DNA from: Citrobacter youngae ATCC 29220
Lineage (GTDB): Bacteria; Pseudomonadota; Gammaproteobacteria; Enterobacterales; Enterobacteriaceae
DNA length: 64,000 bases
Assembly (NCBI RefSeq): GCF_000155975.1
Contig: NZ_GG730299.1
Coordinates: forward strand, 992,041 to 1,056,040
Direction: 5' to 3'
The notes beneath the pieces are model-generated. The model was not told the DNA's origin. It saw nothing but the letters and a program-made list of their open reading frames with translations, and ran no database searches. Position 1 is the first letter of the stretch. Each line of letters opens with the position of its first letter. The translations under genes and the position numbers were made by a program. Shown here one piece after another: positions 47,691 to 58,490 of the stretch.

Positions 47691-48721
47691 TAGAGTGCCG
47701 ATGGCGATGTTTCAGGATTATCCATATACAGCGTCTGGCTGGGGAAGGCGAAGTCGGCGCCGTTTGTCTGGACTATCGAAATAATTTTCAAATAAACGTC
47801 TTGTTGTACCGCAAGCCATTCCTGCCACACGGTAGTTTTCGTGAAGCAATACACCATGATATTTAATGATGAATCAGCAAATTCATTGAAATAGACCAGC
47901 AGCGTTTGCTTCTGGTCGATCCCTGGATGGTTTTGCAGCATTTGCCTGACCGCCCCGACAACAGCCTCAATTTTATCGGCGTCTTCATATCGTAACCCGA
48001 TCACCGTTTTGATTCTTCGGTTGGTCATACGTCCTGGATTTTCTACGCTGATGGAGGAGAAAATCGAGTTTGGTACATACAACGGACGATGATCGAAGGT
48101 GTTTATTTTGGTCATTCGCCAGCCAATTTCTGTCACCGTGCCTTCAATATTACGGTCCGGGGAGCGGATCCAGTCGCCGATGCTAAACGGTCTGTCGAAA
48201 TAGAGCATTATGCCCGAGAAAAAATTGCTCAGAATGTCTTTACCCGCCATACCGACAGCGATACCACCGATGCCTCCAAAGGTTAGCAGGCCAGATAAGC
48301 TCATGCCGAAATGCTCGCCATACAGCAAAATGATGGCGACCACGATGGTAATCTTAATTACCCGCGACAGGATCCTCGCGCTGGTGATATCTCTGCCTTT
48401 ATTTATTTGCGTCTTTTCAAACTGATTAATCATCAGAAAGAGTTTGACTGTCAGAATCAGCGCAATCAGCGAGGTGCAGATAAAATCGACTACGCCGGGA
48501 GAGATAAATTTCAGCCGGTAACTCTCGATCACATTATTGGCAATACTGCCAAATGTCCCAATGATAATGGCATAGACGAAAAATTGCGCAGCATGAAATA
48601 TGAACCCTTTGCTGCGTTTCTCTCCGCGATGGTACCAGACGCTCATCAGAACCAGTGCCGCGCAGCAGCTGAGAATTACCGTCAAATTAAACGCATTATT
48701 CATAAACAGTTCAGCGATCAT
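47690..48721 (-). CDS. ynaI: MscS-family mechanosensitive channel YnaI
   Basis: Inner-membrane small-conductance mechanosensitive channel, 343 residues, five membrane helices. The pore helix [20 protein letters not shown] and the beta-domain entry [21 protein letters not shown] are the MscS hallmarks. Start [16 protein letters not shown] and length match E. coli YnaI. In E. coli it lies directly after mppA; here 11.7 kb of accessory genes separate them. Confidence 0.95.
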   Translation of the reverse strand: MIAELFMNNAFNLTVILSCCAALVLMSVWYHRGEKRSKGFIFHAAQFFVYAIIIGTFGSIANNVIESYRLKFISPGVVDFICTSLIALILTVKLFLMINQFEKTQINKGRDITSARILSRVIKITIVVAIILLYGEHFGMSLSGLLTFGGIGGIAVGMAGKDILSNFFSGIMLYFDRPFSIGDWIRSPDRNIEGTVTEIGWRMTKINTFDHRPLYVPNSIFSSISVENPGRMTNRRIKTVIGLRYEDADKIEAVVGAVRQMLQNHPGIDQKQTLLVYFNEFADSSLNIMVYCFTKTTVWQEWLAVQQDVYLKIISIVQTNGADFAFPSQTLYMDNPETSPSAL

Positions 48722-48965
48722 GATCCTTCCTGGCAGCTCCGTAGTGGCTAAATATCATCTGACATCCCGATCCTCGGATATTTTACGCAGTTTTGGCGAA
48801 CAGATCATTCATCAAAGGGAGAGAGAAATAATGCGATCAGCGCTATTTGCAGCGCAATCGCGCAGGCGTCGCTGATGAATGGGGGTTATGTAGCAGACAG
48901 TAAGTTGATGTCATGGTATTGTTAGCGCAAAGTAACAAGGTTTTCATCTGCAAAAGGACAGTACT

Positions 48966-49226
48966 ATGATCATGGCGAAGCTGAAGACAGCGAAGGGACA
49001 CAAGTTTCTGTTGTGCCTGCTTGGGGTGTTTATTATCGCAGCGTCGGTAGTCACGCGAGCGACCATCGGCGGCGTTATTGAACAATACAACATCCCGCTA
49101 TCCGACTGGACCGCCTCGATGTATGCCATCCAGTCGGCAATGATTTGTGTCTACAGTATGGTGTTTACAATCCTGCTTGCCATCCCGCTGGGTATCTATT
49201 TCCTCGGCGGCGATGAGAAACACTAA
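48966..49226 (+). CDS. ynaJ: Membrane protein YnaJ (DUF2534)
   Basis: An 86-residue inner-membrane protein with two hydrophobic helices (FLLCLLGVFIIAASVVT and MVFTILLAIPLGIYFLGG). Closely matches E. coli YnaJ; function unknown. AAAGGACAGTACT stands before the ATG. Lies between ynaI and uspE as in E. coli. Confidence 0.9.
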   Translation: MIMAKLKTAKGHKFLLCLLGVFIIAASVVTRATIGGVIEQYNIPLSDWTASMYAIQSAMICVYSMVFTILLAIPLGIYFLGGDEKH

Positions 49227-49235
49227 CAGGTTGTT

Positions 49236-49264
49236 ATGCCGGATGAATTTCCATCCGGCATTTG
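49236..49264. terminator. Hairpin between ynaJ and uspE
   Basis: TGCCGGATG and CATCCGGCA form a 9-bp stem around AATTTC, followed by TTTGAG. It serves as terminator for converging ynaJ and uspE; the GCCGGAT core also resembles REP elements. Confidence 0.7.
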
Positions 49265-49271
49265 AGGGGGT

Positions 49272-50222
49272 TTAATCGTCGTCCTCGTCGTCCATCTCAA
49301 CAGGCGTCTGATACTGATCGGGCTTGATAACCAGCAGATCGCAGCGTAGATGATCAATAACCTGCTCCGCGGTATTCCCGAGGAACGCGGCAGAGATACC
49401 GGTACGTCCGACGGTACCCAGCACCACGATGCCCGCCTGTAAGTGTTCGGCTAAATCAGGAATAACCTCTTCAGGTAATCCCTTTTCAACGTGCGTGACT
49501 TTCTCATCAATACTGAATTTCTGGCGTAATGCTTTCATGGCCAGCAAATGCTGCCCACGGATCGCATCGTTATAGACGCTGGGATCAAATTCAGGGAGTT
49601 CAATCGCGATGTTGATGGGCGTAACAGGGTAGGCGCCAACCAGATGCACTTCGGTATGATTCACCTGTTCAGCCAGTTGCAGCGTCTCCTTGACCAGTTT
49701 TTCATTGAGCGCGTTGTGATAGGCCTCTTCACTGGCGAGGTTCACCGCAACCAGCGCTTTACCCCCTTCAGGCCACGGCTGGTCTTTAACCATCCACACC
49801 GGGCTTGGGCATTTACGCAATAAATGCCAGTCGGTTGGGGTAAAAATGACGGCTTCCAGACGGTCGTGCTGGTGCGCCATTTTGAGGACCAGGTCATGCC
49901 TGGCGCTCATCACTTCCTGGATGATGGCTTCAAAGGGACGGTTGTGCCAGACCACTTTTATCTCAAGAGGGATCCCTGCTTCGATGTAGTATTTCGCTTG
50001 TTCACGTATCCACGCTGTTCGCTGGCTGATAACCCCCTGACGCATTGCCGTACGCTCATCGGGCGACAGCAGGGTGGTCATCTCATAGGAAAAGTCATAG
50101 ATCGGCAAAAAGGCTTTAATTTTGCCACCAATCCGTTGATGCAAATAAACAGCTCGCCGTAATGCTGGTTGATCGTCCTGGTTCGGGTCGATGACGACCA
50201 GCATATTTTTATACATAGCCAT
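49272..50222 (-). CDS. uspE: Universal stress protein UspE
   Basis: A 316-residue tandem universal-stress protein; two Usp domains, the second ending with [36 protein letters not shown] (ATP-loop type GxxG..S). Involved in stress survival, motility and aggregation in E. coli. Start at ATG 50222 ([14 protein letters not shown]) gives the E. coli length; upstream codons are not conserved. In E. coli fnr is adjacent; here the autotransporter island intervenes. Confidence 0.95.
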   Translation of the reverse strand: MAMYKNMLVVIDPNQDDQPALRRAVYLHQRIGGKIKAFLPIYDFSYEMTTLLSPDERTAMRQGVISQRTAWIREQAKYYIEAGIPLEIKVVWHNRPFEAIIQEVMSARHDLVLKMAHQHDRLEAVIFTPTDWHLLRKCPSPVWMVKDQPWPEGGKALVAVNLASEEAYHNALNEKLVKETLQLAEQVNHTEVHLVGAYPVTPINIAIELPEFDPSVYNDAIRGQHLLAMKALRQKFSIDEKVTHVEKGLPEEVIPDLAEHLQAGIVVLGTVGRTGISAAFLGNTAEQVIDHLRCDLLVIKPDQYQTPVEMDDEDDD

Positions 50223-50756
50223 ACAGGGTCTCCTTACAACTGTCATCGCAGTTTGTAACTAAAAGAGTAACCCAATAATGTGGATTGAAACAGGGGGGAA
50301 CCTCCAGCCAGATCAATAAAGTTGGGGAATCTCAACTTTTTACCCACATCCCGCTCAATGCAAACGACTTTTATCAGTATGCGTTCAGCGTCTGGGGGGC
50401 TGTTAGTTGTACGCGTTGGGTTGTGCAACTGGTCACTGGGAACATAAGTTATACATTGGCTCCGATGTGCCCGTTTCAGTATTTCCGCCGGTACGCGCAT
50501 TTCTTCCAGCTTTAAGCTTTATTATGCCAATGCAAGCTTTTATTTAGCACGAATAATTATTGCAAACGTAACACAGTCTGGAACATATTTTAATAAATAC
50601 GGGGCTTATTATTTCGGCAAATATCATGCCAATAAAAATACAGAATAAGATAAAATAAAAAACATATTGTATTTTAAGCGAAAAATTCACTACGCGAAAA
50701 TTTTCGGCGCTGATGAGGTAATCTGAGCACATTGATTTATAGGAAGTTTTTTGCGT
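50223..50756. other. Divergent region between uspE and autotransporter 1
   Basis: About 530 bases. The first part holds the uspE promoter and direct repeat copy A; 50520-50740 is very AT-rich and probably carries the autotransporter promoter. No gene is supported. Confidence 0.6.
50299..50320. repeat. Island-flanking direct repeat, copy A
   Basis: AACCTCCAGCCAGATCAATAAA-type 22-mer (AACCTCC at 50299-50305 through AATAAA at 50315-50320). Copy B at 61138-61159 differs only at position 8 (A versus T). Weaker similarity continues on both sides. The two copies bracket the autotransporter pair. Confidence 0.8.
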
Positions 50757-53700
50757 ATGTTTTATGATCGTTTATATACGTTTCCCCAAAAAATTTCAAA
50801 TATCTTATTATGTGAAGAGAGAATAATGGAAATAGGCTATTCAACGGTATTCTATCCTACTCAAACCCCGCATGTTGTTGAACCAGAATCTGACGGTATC
50901 CATACCTTTAGTACCCTAAAAAAAAGTGCTGTTGCGCTCTCAGTTGCCACCGTATTGTACGCGATGAATTTCCCTGTTCATGCCGCAACAACCTCACCAA
51001 TAGAGGCCGGGGCAGGACAAATCGTGACCGTTTCTGACGATGTTGTGGATTCTGAATTCGAAAGCGCCGCGCTTTATGCCCACGACGGTGGGGGGATATC
51101 TTCAGACGGTTACAATATTCAGGGCGGCGCGGCGGGTAGTGCCATTATGGCTTCAGGCGGCGGTATAGTTAACGTCACGAATGCAACCTTATCCGGGAAC
51201 GTCACAACGTTTGTTAATGTCGACAGCGGTGGCCAGGTTGCGCTGGGTGATATTCAATTTGATGCCGGAACCGGGCACCCGAGTGAATATATTCTGGAGA
51301 CGGGCACTGGCAGCATAGTAAATCTGTACGATACAACCATTAATAATCTTGACACGATGCTTGCTGCCGTCAGTGATAATGCTTTCCTGGAACTCGGTAA
51401 TGTGCAAATTTCTGCTGTGTCAGGCTCCGGCGCCAGCATGATTGATGCGCAAAGCGGGAGCTCGATACAACTTTCTCAGTCGAGTTTGAGTGCTGACGGC
51501 AGCGACGTTATCAGCCTGGACAGCAGTTCCTCATTGAACGTAAATGACTCATCGCTCTCGGCGACCGACACCAGTGGTAGCACTGGCTATACCGTTGTTG
51601 ATTTGAAAAATAACGCGAATATGACGGCTTATAATACCAGCTTCACCCTCAATGGCACCGGTTTTGCGGCAATTAGTGCGATAGAAGATAGCTTAATTGA
51701 TCTCTCTAGTGATTCCGTTATCAATGTTCAGGGGAGTAATACTTCTGGCGTTTATTTAATGAACAACAGCCAGCTACAATTATTCGACTCCACGATAAAT
51801 GTTACGGGCGATAATAACTACGCCATTAATGACCAATCCTCAAATGATAAAACGGTTCTTCAGAATGCTACAATCAACACTACGGGGTCGGGGAATACCG
51901 GGCTTTATGCCACCGGTAATTATGAGATAGACACCAGTAATATCGCAGTAGACGGCGCGTCATCGTATGGTATTACGGGGCGGGGTGCTGTTGGGGGGAT
52001 TGTGGGGTCAACGATTACCGCTTCAGGCGACAACAGTTCCGCACTGTTACTCGATGACGCCACGCAAACGCTGGTACTTGGCAGTAAGCTTGAATCACAG
52101 GATGCGGCGGCTATCGTTTTAGAAGATAGTTATAATGGTAAAACCGATCTTACGCTTAGCCATACCCGCGTTGTTGGCGACAGCGGTCTGGCTATTCAGG
52201 CCCAGGATGATACGGCTAATGCAGGAACGCTGGCCAATACTGTGAATGTGGATGCCAATGCCGGAACCACGATTGACGGCGATGTGGTGGTTCAGTCCAC
52301 CAATGCCAACAGCACCTTCACTCTTGGGCTCACCAACTCGACCCTGACCGGCGCGATTGATGCTGCAGAGTATGCGGGTACAGCTATCGCCAATATTGAT
52401 GCCAATAGTCTGTGGACGGTGACCGGCGATTCAACGCTGAATCAGGTCAATAATGACGGTACGATCGCACTCACCGCGGATACCGACTCATACAGCACCC
52501 TGCACGCTGACGATTTAACGCTGGCTAGCACCAGTACCCTGGATGTTGATCTCGGCGCGGCTGAACAGGCAAGCGACGCGCAGCAGCCGCTTATTACTAC
52601 AGGCAATGCGACATTAGCGGGCAACCTGAATATCAGTAACAGCGCGGGTAATGTGCCTAATCTGGACAGTCTTACATCTGATAAGCAACTTCAGAGCGTT
52701 ACGCTGATTGATTCGGATACGGCAATCACCACCAACTTTGACAGCCTGACCATGGACGCGGGCGTCGCGCCCGATTACCTCACGATTGGCGGGCAGGTTA
52801 ATCCGAACGATAACACGCAATATGATTTAAGCGTCGGGCTGAGCTGGTTTGCGGGCGGTATGCTATCAGCCTCCCCGGCAAGCGGTACTTTTACCCTTGA
52901 TGCAGGCAAATCCTTTGAGGTCACCAGCGATTTGTACGATGTTTCGGCAACCAGCGACTGGGATGGCAAAACGCTGACCAAAAAAGGCGACGGTACGCTG
53001 ATTCTTTCCGGCGATAACACCTACAGCGGCGGTACCGACATTCAAGATGGTGAACTGGTTGCCGCCAGCGTTGACGCGTTAGGTAGCGGTGATATTGATA
53101 ATAGCGGTCTGCTGACCCTCGATGCGGATGGTGCGTTTATGCTCTCGCAAAATCTGGTCACGGAAGAGGGCGCGACCACCAATATCGATCGGGGAAGTAC
53201 CTTGCAGGTCAATACGTTGACGCAGGAGTCCGGCAGTACGCTGGGGGTTTATCTGGATTTGGCGTCATCGCAGCCAGTTATCACCGCCAATCAGGCCGAT
53301 CTGAACGGCGGGACGTTGAACATTACGGGTATCAGCGACGATCCCAGCCATGCTTATACCGGCAGCGTCACCGTTATTGATGCCGCTCAGCCTATCTCCG
53401 GCGATTTTGATTCCCTGACCATTGCCGGTGCGCCTGCCAGCGAAGTGGATTTCCTCAACGTTGAAGGGCGAGTGGATAGCAATGACAACACTAACTACGA
53501 TCTCACCTTCGGCCTGACCTGGTATGCCGACAGCTATAATTCGATGGTTCCGGCAGATGGTTCTTTTACCATTGCGGATAAGGATCAAAGCTTTACGCTT
53601 GGTACCGTTCTGCAGGACGTATCGCCGAACAGCGTCAGCAATTGGGATGGCAAAACGCTGACCAAAAAAGGCGACGGTACGCTGATTCTCGACGCGAATA

Positions 53701-55319
53701 ATACCTACAGCGGTACAACGTATGTGCAGGACGGTACGCTTTGGTTGGATCCGGATGCCTCTATTGGCGCAGCGGGCAGCCAGCAGCAGGTCGAGATTTC
53801 ACAGGGGGCGACATTCGGCGGTAGTGATGCGGCGGTTGTTAACGGTAGCGTGCAAAATGACGGCACCTTGCGCTTTGATGATACCTTCACCATCAACGGC
53901 GACGTGACAAACTCTGGCGCGATTGCCAGCGCTCTTCCCGGCACGCAGTCTGGCAGTGATGCTCAGCCTGATAATACCCTGGTGATTAATGGTAACTACA
54001 CCGGCAACGGCGGCTCGTTAACGCTCAATACCTATCTGGGGGATGACACATCGCCGACAGATAAAATGGTGGTTAACGGCAACACGTCAGGCGATACCAC
54101 GCTGTATATCAACCAGGCTGGCGGTGGCGGCGCGCAGACCACCGACGGGATTGAAGTCGTTCAGGTTAATGGCGAGTCCGATGGCGTATTTACCCAGGGC
54201 AATCAGGTCCAGGCCGGGCTGTATGAGTATCGTCTGTACCAGGACGACAGCAACGGCGACTGGTACCTTCGCTCACAGTCAACCGACCCGGACAACGGCG
54301 GCGGGGATGACGGTGGTAATGGCGGAGGTGACGATGGCGGCAATGGCGGCGGCGATAACGGCAATACGACACCGCAGTACCGTGCCGACATCGGCGCTTA
54401 TCTTGGCAACCAGTGGATGGCGCGCAGCCTGCAAATGCAGACCCTGTACGATCGTGAAGGCAGCCAGTATCACAACGCAGACGGCAGCGTCTGGGCGCGT
54501 TTCAAGGCCGGTTCCGCGGATTCACAGGCCGCCGGCGGCAACGTGGATATAGACAACAACTACTCCCAGTTCCAGTTAGGGGGAGATGTTCTTACATGGC
54601 ATGGCGAGGAACAGAGCCTTACGGCCGGGGTGATGGGTAGTTACATCAATGCCGATACTGACAGCACCGGTAACCGCGGGGCGGACGGTAGCCGCTTTAG
54701 CGCGAACGGTAATGTTAAGGGCTATAACCTTGGGATCTACGCCACCTGGTTTGCGAACGCGAAAACGCATAATGGCGCCTACGTTGACAGTTGGTATCAA
54801 TACGGTACCTATTCTAACCACGTGGATGACGGCGATGTGGGTTCGCAGGATTACGATTCCACGGCCAATGCCGTATCGATGGAGATGGGATATCGTTACG
54901 ATATTGCCCTGGCAAATCAGAACCTCGTAAGTCTGACGCCGCAGGCGCAGGTTGTCTGGCAGAATTATCAGGCTGACAGCGTGACGGACAACAGCGGTAC
55001 CCGCATTGATGGTCAGAATAGCGACAGCTGGACAACCCGACTGGGCCTGCGCGTAGACAGCAGCCTGCGCAAGGATGAACACGCTACGATCCAGCCGTTT
55101 GCTGAAGTTAACTGGCTACACACCAACGATGACACCTCCGTGTCGTTTGATAATGCCGAAGTGAAACAAGATCTCCCGGACAATCGCGCAGAGCTGAAGG
55201 TCGGGATTCAGGCGAATATCAACCAACAGTGGAGCGTGACGGCTCAAGCGGCCGGGCAGACAGGCAATGACAATTACAGCGACCTGAACGGTAGCCTGAA
55301 TGTACGTTATCGCTGGTAA
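50757..55319 (+). CDS. Large autotransporter adhesin-like protein 1
   Basis: About 1520 residues. An unusually long N-terminal region ends in a hydrophobic stretch and VHAATTSP cleavage-like site near residue 75. The passenger (to about 1180) is a beta-helix rich in Ser, Thr, Asn and Gly, with two autotransporter-associated repeats (WDGKTLTKKGDGTLIL; DNA 52958-53040 and 53642-53715). A Gly/Asp linker with two GGGDDGGN units (54295-54370) leads to a 12-strand beta-barrel ending in NVRYRW. Type Va secretion to the cell surface. ATG 50757 follows AGGAAG; ATG 50826 is an alternative. Convergent with a homologous gene. Confidence 0.88.
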   Translation: MFYDRLYTFPQKISNILLCEERIMEIGYSTVFYPTQTPHVVEPESDGIHTFSTLKKSAVALSVATVLYAMNFPVHAATTSPIEAGAGQIVTVSDDVVDSEFESAALYAHDGGGISSDGYNIQGGAAGSAIMASGGGIVNVTNATLSGNVTTFVNVDSGGQVALGDIQFDAGTGHPSEYILETGTGSIVNLYDTTINNLDTMLAAVSDNAFLELGNVQISAVSGSGASMIDAQSGSSIQLSQSSLSADGSDVISLDSSSSLNVNDSSLSATDTSGSTGYTVVDLKNNANMTAYNTSFTLNGTGFAAISAIEDSLIDLSSDSVINVQGSNTSGVYLMNNSQLQLFDSTINVTGDNNYAINDQSSNDKTVLQNATINTTGSGNTGLYATGNYEIDTSNIAVDGASSYGITGRGAVGGIVGSTITASGDNSSALLLDDATQTLVLGSKLESQDAAAIVLEDSYNGKTDLTLSHTRVVGDSGLAIQAQDDTANAGTLANTVNVDANAGTTIDGDVVVQSTNANSTFTLGLTNSTLTGAIDAAEYAGTAIANIDANSLWTVTGDSTLNQVNNDGTIALTADTDSYSTLHADDLTLASTSTLDVDLGAAEQASDAQQPLITTGNATLAGNLNISNSAGNVPNLDSLTSDKQLQSVTLIDSDTAITTNFDSLTMDAGVAPDYLTIGGQVNPNDNTQYDLSVGLSWFAGGMLSASPASGTFTLDAGKSFEVTSDLYDVSATSDWDGKTLTKKGDGTLILSGDNTYSGGTDIQDGELVAASVDALGSGDIDNSGLLTLDADGAFMLSQNLVTEEGATTNIDRGSTLQVNTLTQESGSTLGVYLDLASSQPVITANQADLNGGTLNITGISDDPSHAYTGSVTVIDAAQPISGDFDSLTIAGAPASEVDFLNVEGRVDSNDNTNYDLTFGLTWYADSYNSMVPADGSFTIADKDQSFTLGTVLQDVSPNSVSNWDGKTLTKKGDGTLILDANNTYSGTTYVQDGTLWLDPDASIGAAGSQQQVEISQGATFGGSDAAVVNGSVQNDGTLRFDDTFTINGDVTNSGAIASALPGTQSGSDAQPDNTLVINGNYTGNGGSLTLNTYLGDDTSPTDKMVVNGNTSGDTTLYINQAGGGGAQTTDGIEVVQVNGESDGVFTQGNQVQAGLYEYRLYQDDSNGDWYLRSQSTDPDNGGGDDGGNGGGDDGGNGGGDNGNTTPQYRADIGAYLGNQWMARSLQMQTLYDREGSQYHNADGSVWARFKAGSADSQAAGGNVDIDNNYSQFQLGGDVLTWHGEEQSLTAGVMGSYINADTDSTGNRGADGSRFSANGNVKGYNLGIYATWFANAKTHNGAYVDSWYQYGTYSNHVDDGDVGSQDYDSTANAVSMEMGYRYDIALANQNLVSLTPQAQVVWQNYQADSVTDNSGTRIDGQNSDSWTTRLGLRVDSSLRKDEHATIQPFAEVNWLHTNDDTSVSFDNAEVKQDLPDNRAELKVGIQANINQQWSVTAQAAGQTGNDNYSDLNGSLNVRYRW
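52410..55319 (+). repeat. Inverted homologous arm, autotransporter 1 side
   Basis: From about SLWTVTGDSTL to the end of the gene this region is homologous to 55573-58490 in opposite orientation. Similarity is moderate at first and becomes very high around 54180-54560, where long stretches are base-for-base identical. The arms are separated by only 253 bases. Confidence 0.8.
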
Positions 55320-55400
55320 CCAATTTCTGTCCCAGATCGTTAGGGATGCCGTGATGCAGGTTGGTTAATCCACGGATTAAAAATACCGTATTATTCCCCA

Positions 55401-55437
55401 AAGCCGGGTATCGCCTACAGCGAACCCGGCTTTTTTA
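55401..55437 (+). terminator. Terminator after autotransporter 1
   Basis: GCCGGGT (55403-55409) pairs with ACCCGGC (55424-55430) and is followed by T6. Good intrinsic terminator about 80 bases after the stop codon. Confidence 0.85.
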
Positions 55438-55572
55438 TTGCCTTCTGCAGGGGAACCTGTCTGTTTCACTTGCTCTGATGATTTAAAGATTTGGACTGGC
55501 GCCAGGGAAATGGCTGACTGGCGAGGAGTTCGCCGGGCGCAACGGTCGCGCCCGGCATGTTTATTACCGCAA

Positions 55573-58490
55573 TTACCAGCTGTAGCGCAGGTTCAGACTG
55601 CCGTTGAGATCGTCGTAGTCGTTGCTACCTTTCTCTCCAGCTACCTGGGCCGTGACGCTCCACTGTTGGTTGATGTTGGCCTGGATGCCCGCCTTCAGCT
55701 CGGCACGGTCGGCGGGAATATCCTGCTTCACGTCGCTGTTGTCGAACGAGACCGAAGTGTCGTCGCTGGTGTGCAGCCAGTTAGCCTCCATAAACGGCTG
55801 AATAACCGAGTTCGGGTTCTTATGCAGTTTACCGTCAACTCGCAGACCCAGGCGCGAGGTCCAGCTGTCGCCGTTCTGACCATCAATGCGGGTACCGCTG
55901 TTGTCCGTCACGCTGTCAGCCTGATAATTCTGCCAGGTGACCTGCGCCTGCGGCGTCAGGCTGACCGCGTTGTTATTGCTTAACGTAATATCGTAGCGGT
56001 AGCCGGTTTCCAGCGATACAGCATTGGCCGTGGAATCATAATCCTGCGAACCTACATCACCGTCATCGACGCTGTTGTTAAACGTCCCATACTGATACCA
56101 GCTGTCGACGTACATGCCGCTGTGATTTTGTGCGTCAGCAAACCAGGTGGCGTAAACACCGAGGTTGTAGCCATCGACGTTGCCGGAGGCCGTGAAACGG
56201 CTACCGTCCGCGCCGCGGTTGCCGGTGCTGTCAGTATCGGCATTGATGTAACTGCCCATCAGGCCGACGGTCAGACTCTGCTCACCGTTGCCCCAGGTCA
56301 GGATGTCGCCGCCCAGCTGGAACTGGGAGTAGTTGTTGTCCATATCCACGTTGCCGCTGGCGGCCTGTGAATCCGCGGAACCGGCCTTGAAACGCGCCCA
56401 GACGCTGCCGTCTGCGCTGTGATACTGGCTGCCTTCACGGTCGTACAGGGTCTGCATTTGCAGGCTGCGCGCCATCCACTGGTTTCCAAGATAAGCGCCG
56501 ATGTCGGCACGGTACTGCGGCGTAACTGGCGTATCGCCGCCGTCACCACCGTCACCACCATCATCGCCGCCGTCGTCAGGATCCGGCGTCGGGGTGGTGG
56601 ACTGCGAACGCAGATACCAGTCGCCGTTGCTGTCGTCCTGGTACAGACGATACTCATACAGCCCGGCCTGGACCTGATTGCCCTGGGTGAATACGCCATC
56701 GGACTCGCCATTAACCTGAACAACTTCAATCCCGTCGGTGGTCTGTGCACCTTCGCCGCCGGACTGGTTGATATACAGCGTGGTGTCGCCTGAGGTGTTG
56801 CCGTTAACCACCAGCTTGTCGGTCGGCGATGTGTCGTCGCCCAGATAGGTATTGAGCGTTAACGAGCCGCCGTTGCCGGTGTAGTTACCATTAATCACCA
56901 GGGTATTGTCGGGCTGGCCGCTGTCGGTCAACTGCGTGGCGGGGAGGGGAATGGTGCCGCTGCCGCTAACGATCGCGCCGCTGTTGGTGACGTCGCCATT
57001 AACGGTGAGCGTGTCGTCAAAATAGAGCGAGCCGCTGTTCTCCACATTGCCGTTAACCGTGGCGTTGTCGCCGCCAAAGGCTGCGCCCTGCGCTACGTCA
57101 ACCAACTGCTGGCTGCCCGCGACGCCAATAGACGCATCCGGATCCAGCCACAGCGTGCCTTCTTCAACGTTGGTCGCGCCGCTGTAGGTGTCAACCGCAT
57201 CGAGAATCAGCGTACCGGCGCCTTTTTTGGTCAGCGTCTTGCCGTCCCAGCCGCTGTCACTGTTGGGATCGACATCTTCCAGGACTGCGCCGAGGGTGAA
57301 GCTCTGGCTTGCATCGGAGAGGGTGAACGTCCCGTCCGCCGGCACCATCGAGTTGTAGCGATCGGCATACCAGGTCAGGCCGAAGGTGAGGTCGTAGTTG
57401 GTTGGATCCGCGCTGTCGACGCGCCCTTCGACGTTAATAAAGTCCACCTGGCTGGCGCACCGGCAATGGTCAGGGAATCAAAATCGCTGGTGATGTCCTG
57501 TGCGGAGTCAATGACCGTGACGCTGCCGGTGTATTGATGATTAGGATCGTCCGCAACACCGGTAATGTTCAGCGTACCGTCCAGATTGGCCTGCTGGGTG
57601 GTGATCACCGGCTGGGTGGAGGCCAGATCCAGATAGACGTTCAGCGAGCTGTTGTCTTCCTGCGTCAGGGTATTTACCGTTAACGTGCTGCCCTGGTCAA
57701 TCTGGGTGACGCCGCCGCTTTCGGTGGTGATGTTCTGCGTCAAATCAAAGTCGCTGTTGGCATCCAGCGTTAGCTGACCGCTGTTGTCGATGTCGCCGGT
57801 TCCCAGCGCGTTGACGTTGGTGGCCAGCAGCTCACCATCCTCAATATCGGTGCCGCCGCTGTAGGTGTTATCACCGGAAAGAATCAGCGTGCCGTCGCCT
57901 TTTTTGGTCAGCGTCTTGCCGTCCCAACCGGTTGTGGCGTCTGGCGCGACATCTACCAGCGCGCTGGTGACTTCGAAGGATTTTCCGGCATCGAGCGTAA
58001 AGGTGCCGTGCGCTGCGGTGGTCGAGATCGTGGACGCACTATCCGCGTACCAGCTCAGGCCCGCGCCGAGCAGATACTGGGTATCGTCATTCGGGTTTAT
58101 CTGACCGCTGAAAGCGAGATAGTCTGGTTGGCTGGCAGAGTTCATCGACAGGCTGGAGAAGTTGCCGTTAATGGCAGAGTCCGCGTCGATCAGAACGATT
58201 TGCCCCTGGGCCAGCTGTTGGTCAGAGGTGATGTCGCTAAGATCGGAGACCGTGGAATCGCTAATCTTGAGGTCGCCATCAAGGGTAATGTCGCCGCCGG
58301 TAATCAGCGGCGTACCGTCCAGGCTTGCCTGGGTGGCGGCGGCATAATCAACGTCCAGCTCGCTGTCGTCCTGCAGGGTCAGGGTATCTGCATCCAGCGT
58401 GCTGTACGTGCCGTTCGCCATATCGGAGTCGAGGACGACTTTGCCATCGCTGGTCAGGTTGGTTAACGATGAATCATCGGTGACGGTCCA
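55573..58490 (-). repeat. Inverted homologous arm, autotransporter 2 side
   Basis: Counterpart of 52410-55319 on the opposite strand: end of passenger, associated repeats, Gly/Asp linker and beta-barrel. It contains the 4-bp frameshift. Extent judged by aligning the translations by eye. Confidence 0.8.
57448..57455 (-). repeat. CCAG tetranucleotide tract at the frameshift
   Basis: On the coding strand GCGCCAGCCAGGTGG has two CCAG units; three would keep the frame. Loss of one unit by slippage explains the break. Confidence 0.7.

Noticed and set aside
54295..54370. GGN/GAT-rich repeats in autotransporter 1 as a CRISPR or phase-variable tract
   Set aside because: They encode the Gly/Asp linker before the barrel; units are in frame and imperfect, so neither CRISPR nor a frameshift switch.
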